Assembly (NCBI GenBank): GCA_023374025.1
Contig: SIJG01000065.1
Span: 481,496-545,495, forward strand
Length of the DNA stretch: 64,000 bases
Direction of reading: 5' to 3'
Source: Heterodera schachtii
Taxonomy: Eukaryota; Nematoda; Chromadorea; Rhabditida; Heteroderidae
Shown: piece by piece, positions 1 through 15,931 of the stretch
How the letters are laid out: each line of letters starts with the position of its first letter
How positions within the stretch are numbered: position 1 is the stretch's first letter
Translations under genes and position numbers: made by a program
Notes under the pieces: generated by a model
Databases searched by the model: none
Seen by the model: only the letters and a program-made list of their open reading frames with translations
Told to the model about the DNA's origin: nothing

Positions 1-49
1 TTTTTTCTTAGGTCACATTTTTGCTAGAAGAGCTGATCGAGAATAACCA

Positions 50-185
50 ATGTTGTTGTCAGCAAATTTCCGTCATCTTCATTTATTGAGAATTTACAAT
101 CGAATTGTCCGATTGTCTCCTAACTGTGTCTGTCAGACGACGGAATTACTCTCCGAGCGGTTTCTTTCAACTTCCTTTCTTTTGC
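50..185 (+). repeat. Copy 1 of duplicated presequence exon
   Basis: This exon is inversely repeated at 4972-5104. The copies differ at about nine positions plus one codon (TCA at 59-61) and most substitutions are synonymous. Similarity fades in the upstream flank and in the following intron. Both copies end in codon phase 1 right before a GT donor (GTATGT here). Confidence 0.9.
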
Positions 186-917
186 GTATGTTCATTACTC
201 ATTTTGTTTAATCCTAATTGTTTTTACATTCATTCTTTCACTGTCCCAAAACTTTTTGTTCAGCGGATGCTTTTGCACCAAAAAAAGTCGGAAGTTCCGT
301 TCCCATGGCTTCTACATGTTGGAACTGTCCCAAGTTAGTTAGTCGCTGTCGCTTTCACTACATTTTTCATCCTCTCAGCTGTTCCTTTCGAAATTTTGTC
401 ACCCGTCGTTCATGTCGTCGATGTGATTATTCGCGGACGGAAGAAGAAATAAACAAAAACAAAACAATAATATGGCCATGTTCAGAGTGAATCCTAATAT
501 CATTAGTAAATTCCTAATTGCCTATTATTGACAGGTGCAATTCCATTAATTACATCGACAGAAAAACGTGCCACAAATGCGGAATGTCAAAACCGGAAAA
601 TGTCAATTCGAACCGAGGCGAAACCGCAGCGGATGGGTCTTGGTTTTGTATCAAGTGAAGCATTTCTCAGTGTTCAATTGGCCTAATCGTTGTTCAGGTG
701 TGGGTTTGCCAATCAACCGATCCGGGATACTTGTTTTTGCTGTGACACAATGGTCACTGAGAAACAATTGCATGAAGTTCTCAAAAGAAGCGGCATTTGG
801 GAATGCGGGTATGACAGAGAAAGCCATGGGGAAAAACTTCTAATTAAGCATTTGTGGAAACAAAAATTACCCGTCGAAGAAAAAATGCAATGGATGCAAC
901 ACCGCGAGAAGCGTTAA
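50..917 (+). CDS. Mitochondrially targeted(?) protein with three RanBP2-type zinc fingers
   Basis: Five exons (50-185, 264-333, 379-486, 535-654, 698-917) join in frame through GT-AG introns to give 217 codons plus a TAA stop. The first ~45 residues are Arg/Leu/Ser-rich with few acidic residues (MLLSANFRHLHLLRI...), like a mitochondrial presequence. Three tandem fingers follow, each fitting W-x-C-x2-C-x3-N-x6-C-x2-C: WNCPNCSFRN..CRRC, WPCSECNSIN..CHKC and WFCIKCGFAN..CFCC. Each finger is split by an intron in the same phase just before its second cysteine, which suggests origin by exon duplication. The tail is basic and Lys-rich. Fingers of this class in ZRANB2 bind single-stranded RNA, and the Trp and Asn positions used there are present. 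I infer an RNA-binding role, possibly in mitochondria. I do not recognise a named orthologue. Exon 1 is nearly identical to exon 1 of the convergent paraplegin gene. Confidence 0.75.
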
Positions 918-989
918 ATAATTTTAAAATTTTGTCTTTATTTATTTGCTTCAATTTTATAAAAAAAAAATAATGTAATTCATCTTCGC

Positions 990-5104
<4,115 letters not shown>

Positions 5105-5229
5105 TTTTCTATTTTAACTCGACAATCTAGAAAATTTTTGAAAAATGTTCTAGACATAACTAATAAAAGATCAAATTCCAACGGACGATTCGTTTTTGGC
5201 CAATTCGTTTTTACCCGATTCATTTTTGA

Positions 5230-5618
5230 TAATGTGATAAAATAGGTTAATTCTCGTCCTTTCAATTTCCCTGCAAAGTTTGGTGCGTTTCTGATGTTTC
5301 TGAAAAAAAAAAGTTAGCCTAAACTTTGTGGCCTGATTAAAAAGGAATTAAAAATTTTTAAAATTTTTATTCATCTACCTTTTTGATAGAAAAAGCATCA
5401 GAGAGCTTTATTTAGCATGTAAATAAAATTGAGTGCGTTTCAGATCACTCTATGAAAAATATTTATTAATTAATTTTGCAAAAAATAATAAATAATCAAC
5501 CCTTCTCGCTAATATTTGAAAAAAAATTATTTAAAGGAATGAAAGGCTAATGTGATAAAATAGGTTAATTCTCGTCCTTTCAGTTTCCCTGCAAAGTTTG
5601 GTATGCGTTTCTGATCAG
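5230..5618 (+). repeat. Direct duplication holding an empty site
   Basis: A ~70 bp block (TAATGTGATAAAATAGG... to GCGTTTCTGAT) occurs at 5230-5297 and again at 5548-5618. Copy 1 runs straight on into GTTTCTGAAAAAAA. Copy 2 is interrupted after CTGATCAG by the element at 5619-7241 and resumes at 7250 with the same TTCTGAAAAAAAGTT. The first copy therefore approximates the pre-insertion site. Confidence 0.85.
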
Positions 5619-7241
5619 TAGGGCATCCAAAAATATGGATATAAAATCACGAAATATGGCCATAAAATATGGACAACAAATCGCAAAATATGGACATAAA
5701 AGGTAAAATTGCCGAATACGGTATCGGCTCAAAATCGCACAAAAACACTTTTATAGGTTTTCTTAGGTGCTTAGAACAATAGAAAAGCTTAAAATTGGGC
5801 GCGGAAAAGCATTTAAACCGGTTTTTGAACCGGTTTAAAACTCGAAAATTTGAGTGAAAAGGAGGGCTCCTGACCTTTTAAAACGGTCAAATTCGGACAA
5901 ATTTGGTATCATTCGAAAGCTCTTGACGAGCTAAGTCTAAAAATCAAAGAATCAAGGCGAACCGACGCCATCTGAGCATTGGGACAACTGAGTCCCAGTG
6001 AAAATGGACACTTCAGTACCGAAAATAATAAACGGGAAATAACAATTTAAAAGCAAAATTTCGCAAAAGGGAGCATGCGAAGACGGAGCAAGTAGTGGGG
6101 CGAGACGGAGGGCGGAGGAAGCAGTCTGACGAGCGCCACAGGCGGTTGACTGCGGGGGCCCGAAGGGCCCCCGCCAATCAGTCAACCGCCTGCGGATCAC
6201 GCGCGGACTTCTTCCGTAGCCCGTAGTCTCGCCCCACCTACTGGCCGCCGTAGTCGAGTGTGCGGCGGTTTTTTAGCGCAATAACCAAAATGACCTATTT
6301 GCACCAGTTTCACTGCATTACATTTGGTACTGGTGCCCATTTCACATTTTCACTGGGACTCAGTTGTCCCATTGCTCAGATGGCGTCGGTTCGCCTTGAT
6401 TTTTTGATTTTTAGACTTAGCTCGTCAAGAGCTTTCGAATGATACCAAATTTGTCCGAATTTGACCGTTTTAAAAGGTCAAGAGCCCTCCTTTTCACTCA
6501 AATTTTCGAGTTTTAAACCGGTTCTAAAACCGGTTTAAATGTTTTTCCGCACCCAATTTTAAGCTTTTCTATCGTTCTCAGCACCTAAGAAAACCTATAA
6601 AAGTGTTTTTGTGCGATTTTGAGCCGATACCGTATTCGGCAATTTTTCCACATAAAATTGCAAAAAACTCAAAATATGGACATAAAATTGCAAAATATGG
6701 ACATAAATTTTTTCATATTTAGGGGTAAATTTTCAAAATTTTCTTCAAATTCATTAAATTCTAGTAAAATACATCAAAAATGGCTAAATACGGTATAAGA
6801 ACTCGTTATAGAAGAAAAAAAGCAATTTCTAGAAAAACCGACCAAAAAAAAAATCGAAATTTTCCATTTTTTTCTTATTTTTGACATACATAAATTAATA
6901 ATCAATTTTTTCGAAAAAATTTTGCAAAAAAAAGTCTTTTTCGGAAATTTTTCCGGTCTTTGGGGTCAAAAAGGCCAATTTAGCTAATAGGGGCCGTTCA
7001 AATAGAGGTTTTTTGGAAAAAAAATCCAAAATATGGACATAAAATATGGACAAAAATGCGAAAATATGGAAAAATATGGAAATATGGACATAAATCGCGA
7101 AATATGGAAAAATATGGAAAATATGGATATAGAAACCCATCCTAGAAGCTTCAAACCAAGCTAAAAACATGTTTTTCGTGCGTTTCAGGCCTCCCATAGT
7201 CCAGGAAAAAAATATGGATTTCCATATAATTTCATGCCCTA
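5619..7241. mobile_element. Non-autonomous hAT-like foldback element, 1.6 kb
   Basis: The ends are TAGGGCAT and ATGCCCTA, and the element is flanked on both sides by the 8-bp sequence CTGATCAG (5611-5618, 7242-7249), which fits a hAT target-site duplication. Inside, ~300-bp arms at about 5705-6005 and 6350-6650 are near-perfect inverted copies. They surround a GC-rich core with a strong hairpin near 6125-6195. The sub-ends carry many degenerate repeats of ATATGGACATAAA. No transposase reading frame is visible; the ORFs inside are products of the inverted arms. Internal sequence such as GGTATCATTCGAAAGCTCTT is shared with the element at 42927-43933. Confidence 0.8.
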
Positions 7242-7249
7242 CTGATCAG

Positions 7250-10200
7250 TTTCTGAAAAAAAGTTAAGAGGATTGCCATTCGTCCTTGGATGGCCTCGCT
7301 GATTGGAAAATTGAAAGGGTCCTTTTTTCCAAGGTGTCCTTGCAAATGAGCATCCGAAAAAAACTCAAAATTTTAAGATTTCAAATTTTTACCAATATTT
7401 TTATTTTGACCACTTTTTGTACATGTTTTTGCAAGCCCTAACTACATAGGTATATTTGTAGGTATGTTATGCAAATAAATCCTGTTAATGGACAAAATTT
7501 TGCCTTGTCAACCTTCTACTAGCAACACAAGTTTTACAAACAATGAAAATAATGACAACAACATAAAAATAGACAGTGACAAATGCACTGTAACAGAAAT
7601 GGAAGAAGACGAGGAAGAGGACGAAGAGTTTCACCCAAACGAGACAGACCTGAGCAGTGACGATGTGATTAGTCAGCCAAATGTTGAGAGTGATCAGGTT
7701 TATCAAGCGGCAAAAAAAAAAATTGTAGATCGGTGTTAATTTCAGCTAGATTCTGTTTATCATACTTCGAATTGTGAAACTCAGTGGCCAAAAGAGAATG
7801 ACGAACAGGTTGCGATGTTAATAAAAAAAATGTAATAGTTAGCCAAAAATCAAGTCGGCAGAAACTGATTCTGACACCAATTTATCTGAACACTTCTATA
7901 GGCTGATTCGAAATCATCATACCTATGTGCCCTTTGTAGAATGTTATACTTTTTTCCCAATTTTCGCTATATTTTGGGGTGTCCAAATCACCATGAAGGA
8001 GTGTCTGATCAAGTTGGTGTAAAATTTTTTTTTGATCATTATCAAAAGTTAGCCTGCAGTAATTTTTTTCATAATATTTCCAATATTTAAAATTGAGTTT
8101 TGGTCGATTAAACTTTTGATGCTAAACATGACCACCCCAAAATAGGGGGGACACGAATTCGAACAAAAAAAAAGTCGAAATTCAAAATTTTCGAAATTCA
8201 CACTTCTATTCAAAAATCGATTAAAACATCTAATTTAGTCGCATACCATTGCAACATCAAAAATGGTCATTCTGTACTGACAACGTAAAGGTGAATTTTG
8301 AAAAATGAATTTTCGACTTTTTGTTCGAATCCGAATCCGGGGTTCAGAAAAAATAGCCTTTGAGAAATGGGCCGCAAATGTCCGATTTTCAGCAGGCCGC
8401 AAATCTCCACAGACCGCAAATGTCATACAACTCGCTAAACATATGACAATGATTGTATTGATTTAATTTTTCGATTTAGAGATTTCGTCGATGGAACGCA
8501 AAATTTGCAGAATTCGGCAATGAAAATATAAGTAAAAAATTTTTTTTATAAATTTAAGTTCTTTTGCTCCCCACTACATTTGAATTTATAATTGAAAAAA
8601 AAAACATAGATTAAAGCCAATTTCAAGCATATGCGCAAATGTTGCAATAAATGTAAAAAAAAAACCCAATCTCAGCGGGATCTGCAAGTGTGTGTTAAAA
8701 GTACCCGGTAGAACTCAGAATCCTGCTTTTCGAATCCCGAACCCGAATTCGACTAAAAATGCAAATGTAACAAAAATAATCAACGAATTTGTTGTTGACT
8801 CGAAATCGGTGAAAACCATTGGAAAAATTTTCTGCAGGTGTTCGAATTCGGGTTCGGAATTCGAAAAGCACGATTCTGAGTTCAGATTCGTGATCAGCGA
8901 CCCCAAAACTTATAAAAACTGGGTTTAAAAATTTATATATATAAAAAAAAATTTATGGGGCTTAAATCGCACAAGTACCAAAGTTTTTTTTATTGAAGCA
9001 TTGGTTTCTCCGACCCTGAAAACCCCAAAAATGATTTTTTTTTCGAGAGAAAAAAAAAAATTTTTTTTTTCGAAAAAGAGGGGCTATCATCGAACTATTA
9101 CCCAAATTATACTGGGCAAACTAATAAATGTCTCAACTTTCAATAAATTATCTTTTTAACATAAATATTATTACTTAGTTTTTAAGGCACTTCTGCTGCA
9201 TTGCATCGCGAACTGAGAAATTTGAGTTTCCGTAACCCGGGCTATCGCTGCACTTTGCCCGTACCTTCACGCGCTACGCGAACTGTCGTCATTTCTGCGC
9301 AACAACCAAAAACATCGGCCGAACCTTCGGCCGATCGACGGAGCATGAGAAAACGTACGGCCAAGAAGGACGGGTCAAATTCTGATGGTAATAATAAAAC
9401 GTATAAACAAATTTAACCAAAAAGTGAAATTTGAAATTTTAAACATTCAAAACTTGTAATTTGGTTCAGTTAAAAAGTAGAACTCTTTTGAGGCTGGTAA
9501 AATGTAAAAATGCTCTAAAAACCCCAATATTCCGTTTGACTATTCCTTATTGAACCTCAACTTTTGCGGCCGCCCAGGTTCTTATCTTTTTTGCGTCCCC
9601 TTAAAAAATGTTTTTTTAAAATTTTTTCTATGGTAAATTTAGGCGCTGAAAACGAATCTGACATTTATTTAAAGCTAACATCCACATAAGTAAGGCACTT
9701 GAAATTTGACGTGACCAGTGTTAGCTGATTACACAATCTTTTTTAAATTTATTTTTTAGTTTGCCTCCTGTTTATTTTGAATTTAGAAATTTACTAGGTT
9801 TTTTCAGTAAAATCATGTACTTTAATTAAATGTAAGATTCGTTTTCAGCACCTGAAATTACCATAGAAAAGATTTAAACATAAATATTTTTTTTTCGCTA
9901 TAATTCATTTATTCTCGAATTAGTACAAACTCGCTCTGCCAAATCCAAACTCCGCTACAACAATAAGGGGCGACTCGTCCTGCCGAGTCGTACAGAAGTG
10001 GACCTTTGCGATTGCTTGGACCAAAAGTGCAATGGATGCCAATATCAGGTGACGAAAAGCAAAATTTAGTAGGCAAAAAAAAATTTAGTGCAAAAAATGT
10101 GGGGGCAATAAATGCAGCTACGCCTGTCGCGTTAATCGGACCACTTTTATTGAGCACATCGACACACTTGGCGGAGGGCGGACCAATAACCCGTTTTTGT

Positions 10201-11126
10201 GAATGAAAAGCATGGAAGACATTCTCTGTTTTCATAAAACATTTTTTATTTGACAATTTCTTTCGCTATAAATGCTTTTCAAAATTTCTTTTTCCTAAAT
10301 TAATTTTGACTGGAATTCGCTCCATCATTTCCTATTCAATGCGATTGTCTTCGCTAACAAGAAGTTGCTAATCAAAGATATTTGGCATGGGTTCCAAGGT
10401 GACGGATGGTGATGCGACGGCCCTTCTTTTAGTTGACGACGAATTCCCAAATGATAGTGAAACGCCATTGCAAAAGAGTGGGCCGATTTTGAAAGATGGA
10501 AGCGGAGAGAGCGCAAAAAACATTTGTGGGACGACGGAAGAAAACGGCAATTTGCGGAGGATACCGGTGCTGTTTTTGTACTAATTCATTTAAAAATATT
10601 TTTAATAAAATACATGGGGAAATAGGCTATGTACTTGTCGTAATTCCATCAATTTTGAAAAGAATTGGCTGAATTTTTGCATCAAAAATGTTTATATTCT
10701 CTATGTTTTGTTTTGGAATTCTAAGGTTTTGCTTTTGCTGACCAACGGACGAAAAAGGGATTGATTTGCCATTCATTTGCTTCTAATTGTTTGCTTTTGC
10801 TTAATTATGTTAATGGGAATGCGTCCCATTTCCTTGCTCCATCTAACGAACATCAACAATTACTCGATTTTGAATGAGGCGGTAAAACGCTCCTTTTGCG
10901 ATCTTATCGCCTGCCAATCAGAGAATTGAGGAAACGCCCGACGGATAACCCCTCCCCCCCCCCCCCTCCCCCTCCTTTCCCCCCTCAACCAATCCGTCTC
11001 CCTTTTGGCGTCCATTCACTTCTCCCGACTTCAAGTTTTGTTGGAAGTTGGTGCAGAAACGTCTTTAGTTGGAACAAAACCGAAATTTCTTGGTGATGTT
11101 TTAGTTTTGCTTCCCTTCTCCCTCAG
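7250..11126. other. Intergenic, AT- and repeat-rich, no confident gene
   Basis: A short acidic plus-strand reading frame at 7488-7739 (Asp/Glu/Asn/Ser-rich, 83 codons) is the only mildly protein-like stretch; I do not recognise it. Reading frames at 9201-9416, 9909-10256 (minus) and 10387-10584 have no recognisable motif. The stretch also carries the foldback at 8711-8883 and a C-rich tract at about 10960-10980 upstream of the transporter gene. Confidence 0.5.
8711..8883. repeat. Foldback repeat, 42-bp arms
   Basis: The arm 8711-8752 (GAACTCAGAATCCTGCTTTT...CGAATTCGA) is the reverse complement of 8842-8883 with about three mismatches, around a ~90 bp loop. Related pieces containing CGAATCCxxAACCCGAATTCGAAC recur near 8150-8345, 13565 and 44165, so this belongs to a dispersed family. 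Confidence 0.8.
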
Positions 11127-12978
11127 ATGGGCATTGAAGTTCGTCGTGAACGCCCTTCCGGCGTTCAGTCCGCTTCCATCAAATTCGCTGTGCTCATTTG
11201 GCTCACTGTTCAGAACGCCGTCCATGCGCTATTGCTTAGATATTCGAGAGTAAAAAGACAATTTACTCCGAATTTCGTCCCAACTTTCCTTTACCGTTTT
11301 AAGGTTAGGGATGTGCCGGCCATGTATTTCTCAACGGTGGCTGTCTTTTGGACTGAAGTCATCAAATTGTCTGTTTGTCTTATTATGGTGTGCCATCATT
11401 CAAACGGTGGAATTTTCGAGTGGGTTTTGTTGAAAGGGGTGTGCTCAATTTAGCGTTTTAAAACAATTTCATTTGAAATTCTCTCGCTGAGACTATCGCA
11501 CCCCAACTCCCAAATATGCGATTTGGTTGGTGATTGGAATTCTTTTAGGGCTTTTGGTCTGATAAGACGACAAGTCTTTGACCAGCCGAGGGACACTCTC
11601 AAAGTGTGTCTTCCCTCGATGCTTTACATCCTCCAAAACAACCTTTTTTATACCGCCGCTTCTCATCTTAACGCCGCAACTTTCATGGAAATATTCTTTT
11701 TTCTTTCTTTTATTTATCCCTCTAATGGTTCGTTTCTTCTTCAGATTGTCTCCCAATTGAAAATCTTTTCTGCCGCCATTTTCTCCATCCTTTTGCTCAA
11801 TCGTTCGTTGGCTCGTGCCCAATGGGTTTCGCTATGCGTTCTCTTCGTTGGCGTTTGTTTTGTGCAATTTCAGCCGGACGAGCCTCGCAAATCGGAGAAC
11901 CGAAAACACTTAGCAATTGAGCAGGATGTGTTGACGGGTGGGGAGAAGGGGCGATGGAATGGAATGGGAGGGGTCACTCACTTTTTCTTACCCAAATTTA
12001 CCAATGGCACCGGCGGGCGACTCGCCGAGAAACCGTTGAGATTCATTTAGCATTTGCTGACCTGTTCTGGCCTAATAATAACAAAGCGAACATTTTTCAG
12101 TCTCTGATTTTTCTATTGTTCAGGTTTCATTGCTGCGTCAATCGCTTGTGGTCTTTCGGGGTTTTCGGGTGTTTTTTTCGAAAAGATTTTGAAGGGCTCT
12201 GCGCCTGTGTCTCTTTGGATGCGTGTAAGTTTGGCAATTAATTGATGTCCTCGGGGAGGGAGTCATTTTGGTTTCTAAAACGGGAGGGGGGGGGGGGGTA
12301 AAGCTTTTGGCAATTATTAGCCCCAAACTCCTCCCTTTGTACATCAATCGGTTGGCACCTTTTCGCTCGAATGACTCCCCCATTCGTTAAGAATGTACAA
12401 ATGTCGGTTTTCGCAATTCCTGCCAGTTTCTTTGCTGCCATTGTTCAAGTCGCACTTTGTCCTTTGGCTCCCTTTCATTGCCACTCTTTTGTAGGATGGA
12501 TCCAAAATTAGAGAGCATGGCTTTATGTACGGTTGGGACTCCGTTGTTTGGCTGACTTCGTTTTGGTACGCCGTCGGTGGTCTTTCGGTGGCCGTTTGCA
12601 TAAAATACGCGGATAATATCGCCAAGAACTTCGCTACTTCTGTGGCTATAATTTTGGCCACACTTGGCTCTATTCAGTTCTTCGGGTTTCAGCCAAACCT
12701 ACTTTTCACACTTGGTGCTTTGCTCGTCATTATGGTAATTAAACTCAGTTTTGGCTTTTGAAGAGCATTTGCCTTTTTGGCCATTTTTAAATTTCTATTG
12801 TCCCTTTCCTTTCCTTTAGAGCATCTTCCTCTACTCATCTTCTTCCATTTTTCTTCGCCACTTCAACATTTACGGGTCTTCCTCTGCTTCACGTCCTTCT
12901 TACTTTTCGTCAGCGTCACATATTTCGTCTCTGAAAGATTCATCGAATTCGTCCAAAGTTCTTTCGCCAAAAAATTGA
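11127..12978 (+). CDS. SLC35A-family nucleotide-sugar transporter, copy 1
   Basis: A Golgi-type multi-pass exchanger that would move UDP- or CMP-sugars into the lumen. Recognisable blocks in order are LTVQNAVHALLLRYSR (exon 1), then [93 protein letters not shown], and YGWDSVVWLTSFWYAVGGLSVA followed by KYADNIAKNFATSVAI. A final exon starts SIFLYS and has a Ser-rich tail ending at TGA 12976. Order and spacing match the SLC35A1/A2/A3 group; the substrate cannot be told by eye. The start is the ATG at 11127, one base after a cctcag that resembles a splice (possibly trans-splice) acceptor. One intron at 11688-11744 lacks a GT donor. The downstream neighbour is a tandem paralogue. Confidence 0.88.
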
Positions 12979-13695
12979 TTTTATCAGGCTTCGCAGACAT
13001 GAGGCTTTAGCCTAATTTTTTCCCAAATCAAAAGTCAATTACGATGTTAAAAATGCTCATTGTCAGAGCAATTATGGACAATGTCCTTTCCTTTACAAAT
13101 TTTCTGCTCTTTAAAATCTGCGAGCCCTGCTTTTACTCAACATACATAATTTTTGATATTTCTTTCTACTTTCAAAGCATTTTATTTTTGATTTTTTAAA
13201 ATTTATTTTGACTTTTAAAAAATTTCTGCCTCTTAATTCGATTAATGTTGTGATTTGACTTCTAGCCTCGACTATGTCTTATATTTTATTTGTAATTTGT
13301 CCATTTTTTATTGGCTTTCATTTCACTTACCATTCATTTATTTTTGAATTTGGTACTATCATTTTGACTATCTGTGTTAATTTATTTTCGTGCTAAAAAT
13401 GTTTTATTATTGTTTTTTAAATAAATTTTTAATTCTTTTGTTTTTTATCTCAAATTTTTACGTCCGACTAATTTCCTAAGATTTTGAAACAAAAATAAAA
13501 TTTTTAATTTATTTTCCGGACCACAATTCTACAAATTCCTAAAAATGAATTTTTGAGTTTTTGTTCGAGTCCCCAGTTCGGATTGAGTCGAAATTGACTT
13601 TTTGAAGCAGGTTCTCCAACCATGAAAACTCTTAAGATAATTAATTTTGCCGAATTCTTAATTTCTTAAGAATCAAATTTTTGTCCTCGAAGAAT

Positions 13696-15499
13696 ATGCA
13701 GACGGTCGTTTCAACGGAAAAGGATGACGAAAAGCAACCAACGGAAGAGGATGAAGGGCATGGGTTACTAAATAACTTCCAAAACAGTGAGATTTCAATA
13801 ATTTTTGGTGTATTTGCCACCTTAGGGAGGGAGTCCATCCGTCCAATTCTGCTTAAATACGTGTCTCTGCTGGTGCTTGTGCTTCAGAATGCCTGCCATG
13901 TGTTGGTCACGCGCTATGCCATGACTCGCGTGGGACTTCCGCGCTTCTCGAAACCGGAAATGGATTTTTCTTTGCTAAAACGATGCATTTAATTGCGGAA
14001 ATACCTTTCAGGTGGCCATTTTGTTCAATGAGCTCGTCAAACTTTGCGTGTCTTTGATTTTGTTCTTCATCAGCACAAATGATTTGTGCAAGTCTGCTCT
14101 TCTCTTTTTCTCCATTTTTCGTCCAATTAATTTAGGTTTTTCAAAATTCTTTACCATCACTTTGGGCCAAATTGTTTGGACACATTAAAAGTTGGTGTTC
14201 CAGCGGTCATTTATCTGGTCCAGAATTTGTTGATCTTTTTGGTCAGTTTTTTTTAAATTAATTTTGTGTTCAAAATACTAATTAAGGCAATTGAAAATTT
14301 GGAAACGGGTACATATATGGTAAAATAAGGCATTTGTGAATTGACTAACGCCAATTTCTTAGGTTACTTATCAACTTAAAATCCTCACCACGGCATTCTT
14401 TGCCGTGCTTATTTTGAAGCGGAAGTTGTCCATAATTCAATGGGTGGCACTGTTCATTTTGGTCGCCGGCGTTGCCCTCGTCCAATATGTGAGTTGGCAT
14501 CGTTTGGAGGGGGGGGGGGGGGAAGGGAACCACTCGGAATGAATCTGTTAAAATTCTCTCTCTTCTGTTTATTTTTTAGTGCACCAGGGAGAATGCTTGT
14601 GAGTTCAGTCTTTTGACGCCAGACGATCCGTTTCCAACAACGGCGACAGTTTCGGCACCTCAAAATGAATCGACAAAATCCGTGGGACCTTCGCCAATTG
14701 GTACAAATTAAACACATTAAGCCGAAGGTAATTTGTTGAAAAGTTCCCAGCAACACACAGAAGAAAATGCAAAACCCAGTCCTCGGCCTTGTTTACGTGC
14801 TGATCGCCTGTTTCTTGTCCGGATTTGCTGGAATTTATTTTGAAAAAATTTTGAAGGGTAGCGAAGTGTCCATTTGGCTGCGCAACATTCAGCTGTCTTC
14901 GCTCTCAATTCCCTTCGGCATTCTCTTCATCGCAGTTGGCACTTTTGCAATTTTACTATGCTGTTTAAAACTTTATTAGGTCAAAGAAGGGTCTGATGTG
15001 CTGGAAAAGGGAATTCTGCACGGGTTCGATTCCGTTGTTTGGCTTTCCGTCCTTTTGCAAGGTAATTATCTAATTGCTTTTTTCTCTGGTACATTGGGAG
15101 TGTCTTCCGTCCCCCCCCCCCCTTTTTTAGCCATTGGTGGCCTCGTCGTTGCAGTGGTCATCAAATACGCCGACAACATTTTGAAGGCGTTTGCCACTTC
15201 CGTGTCCATTGTCGTCGCAACAATTGCGTCCATTTTGCTTCTGGGCACCGAGCCCAAACTGATGTTCTTCCTCGGGGCTGTGAGTTGCAATTTATCCTCT
15301 TCTCTTTAAGATGTCCTATTGTTTTGAATTTTAGACCTTTGTAATTACTGCCGTTGTGTTTTACGGCGTTTTTCCTTATCGGGAAAAAGAAGAAATTGCG
15401 AGAGAGAAAGGAGGCAAAAGGAACAGTGAAGAAATGCAAGTGATCGTCAGCAGCGGAGGGGCGGCGGAGAAGCAGCGAAAGGGGCGTACGGCGCAGTAG
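13696..15499 (+). CDS. SLC35A-family nucleotide-sugar transporter, copy 2
   Basis: A tandem paralogue of the preceding gene. Visible blocks are [139 protein letters not shown], and [21 protein letters not shown], then [19 protein letters not shown] and a basic tail ending at TAG 15497. These match UDP-galactose/UDP-GlcNAc-type transporters more closely than copy 1 does. The ATG at 13696 gives a ~50-residue acidic cytosolic leader. The exon between YAMTR and AILFNEL is unclear because no good donor is visible, so a short block there may be wrong. Introns contain runs of G (14509-14521) and C (15111-15122). Confidence 0.87.
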
Positions 15500-15931
15500 G
15501 AAAAGCGACGGATGGCGCGGCATTTACAACCGACGCATTGCGACGGACCTTTCCGATGTTTTGCCAATTTCAATTTTAAAATCGCTTACATTCCCTTTTC
15601 CTTTCAAATGATTTGTTTATCTTTTTTGATTCTAATTTTTTGCCTTCTTTCCTTGAAAAGCTTTTTTCCTTTACGAATTTTTGATTTTTTTTTTTAAAGA
15701 GTTTATTTTGTGCTGGCAAACAAACAGATGGATATTATTGTAAATTTAATGCTACTTTTAAGCATTGCATTCGTTCAGTCTTTTCTTTTTAATTAAAAAT
15801 GAATTGGATAAATAATTATTGTGTAAAAACAAAGAATTCACGCAATATTATCAAATATCATTGAAATATTTCGGTTTTTTGGTTGGTGGAAGTGTTACAC
15901 TTTAAGTTTACCATAGTTTTCTTATCTTCCT

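Noticed and set aside
5952..6442. Mirror-image reading frames on both strands sharing the sequence around TQLSQ
   Set aside because: They are produced by the long inverted arms of the hAT-like element, not by a gene.
9909..10256. Minus-strand 115-codon Cys-containing frame
   Set aside because: I looked for Kunitz- or other secreted Cys-pattern motifs and found none; no splice support.
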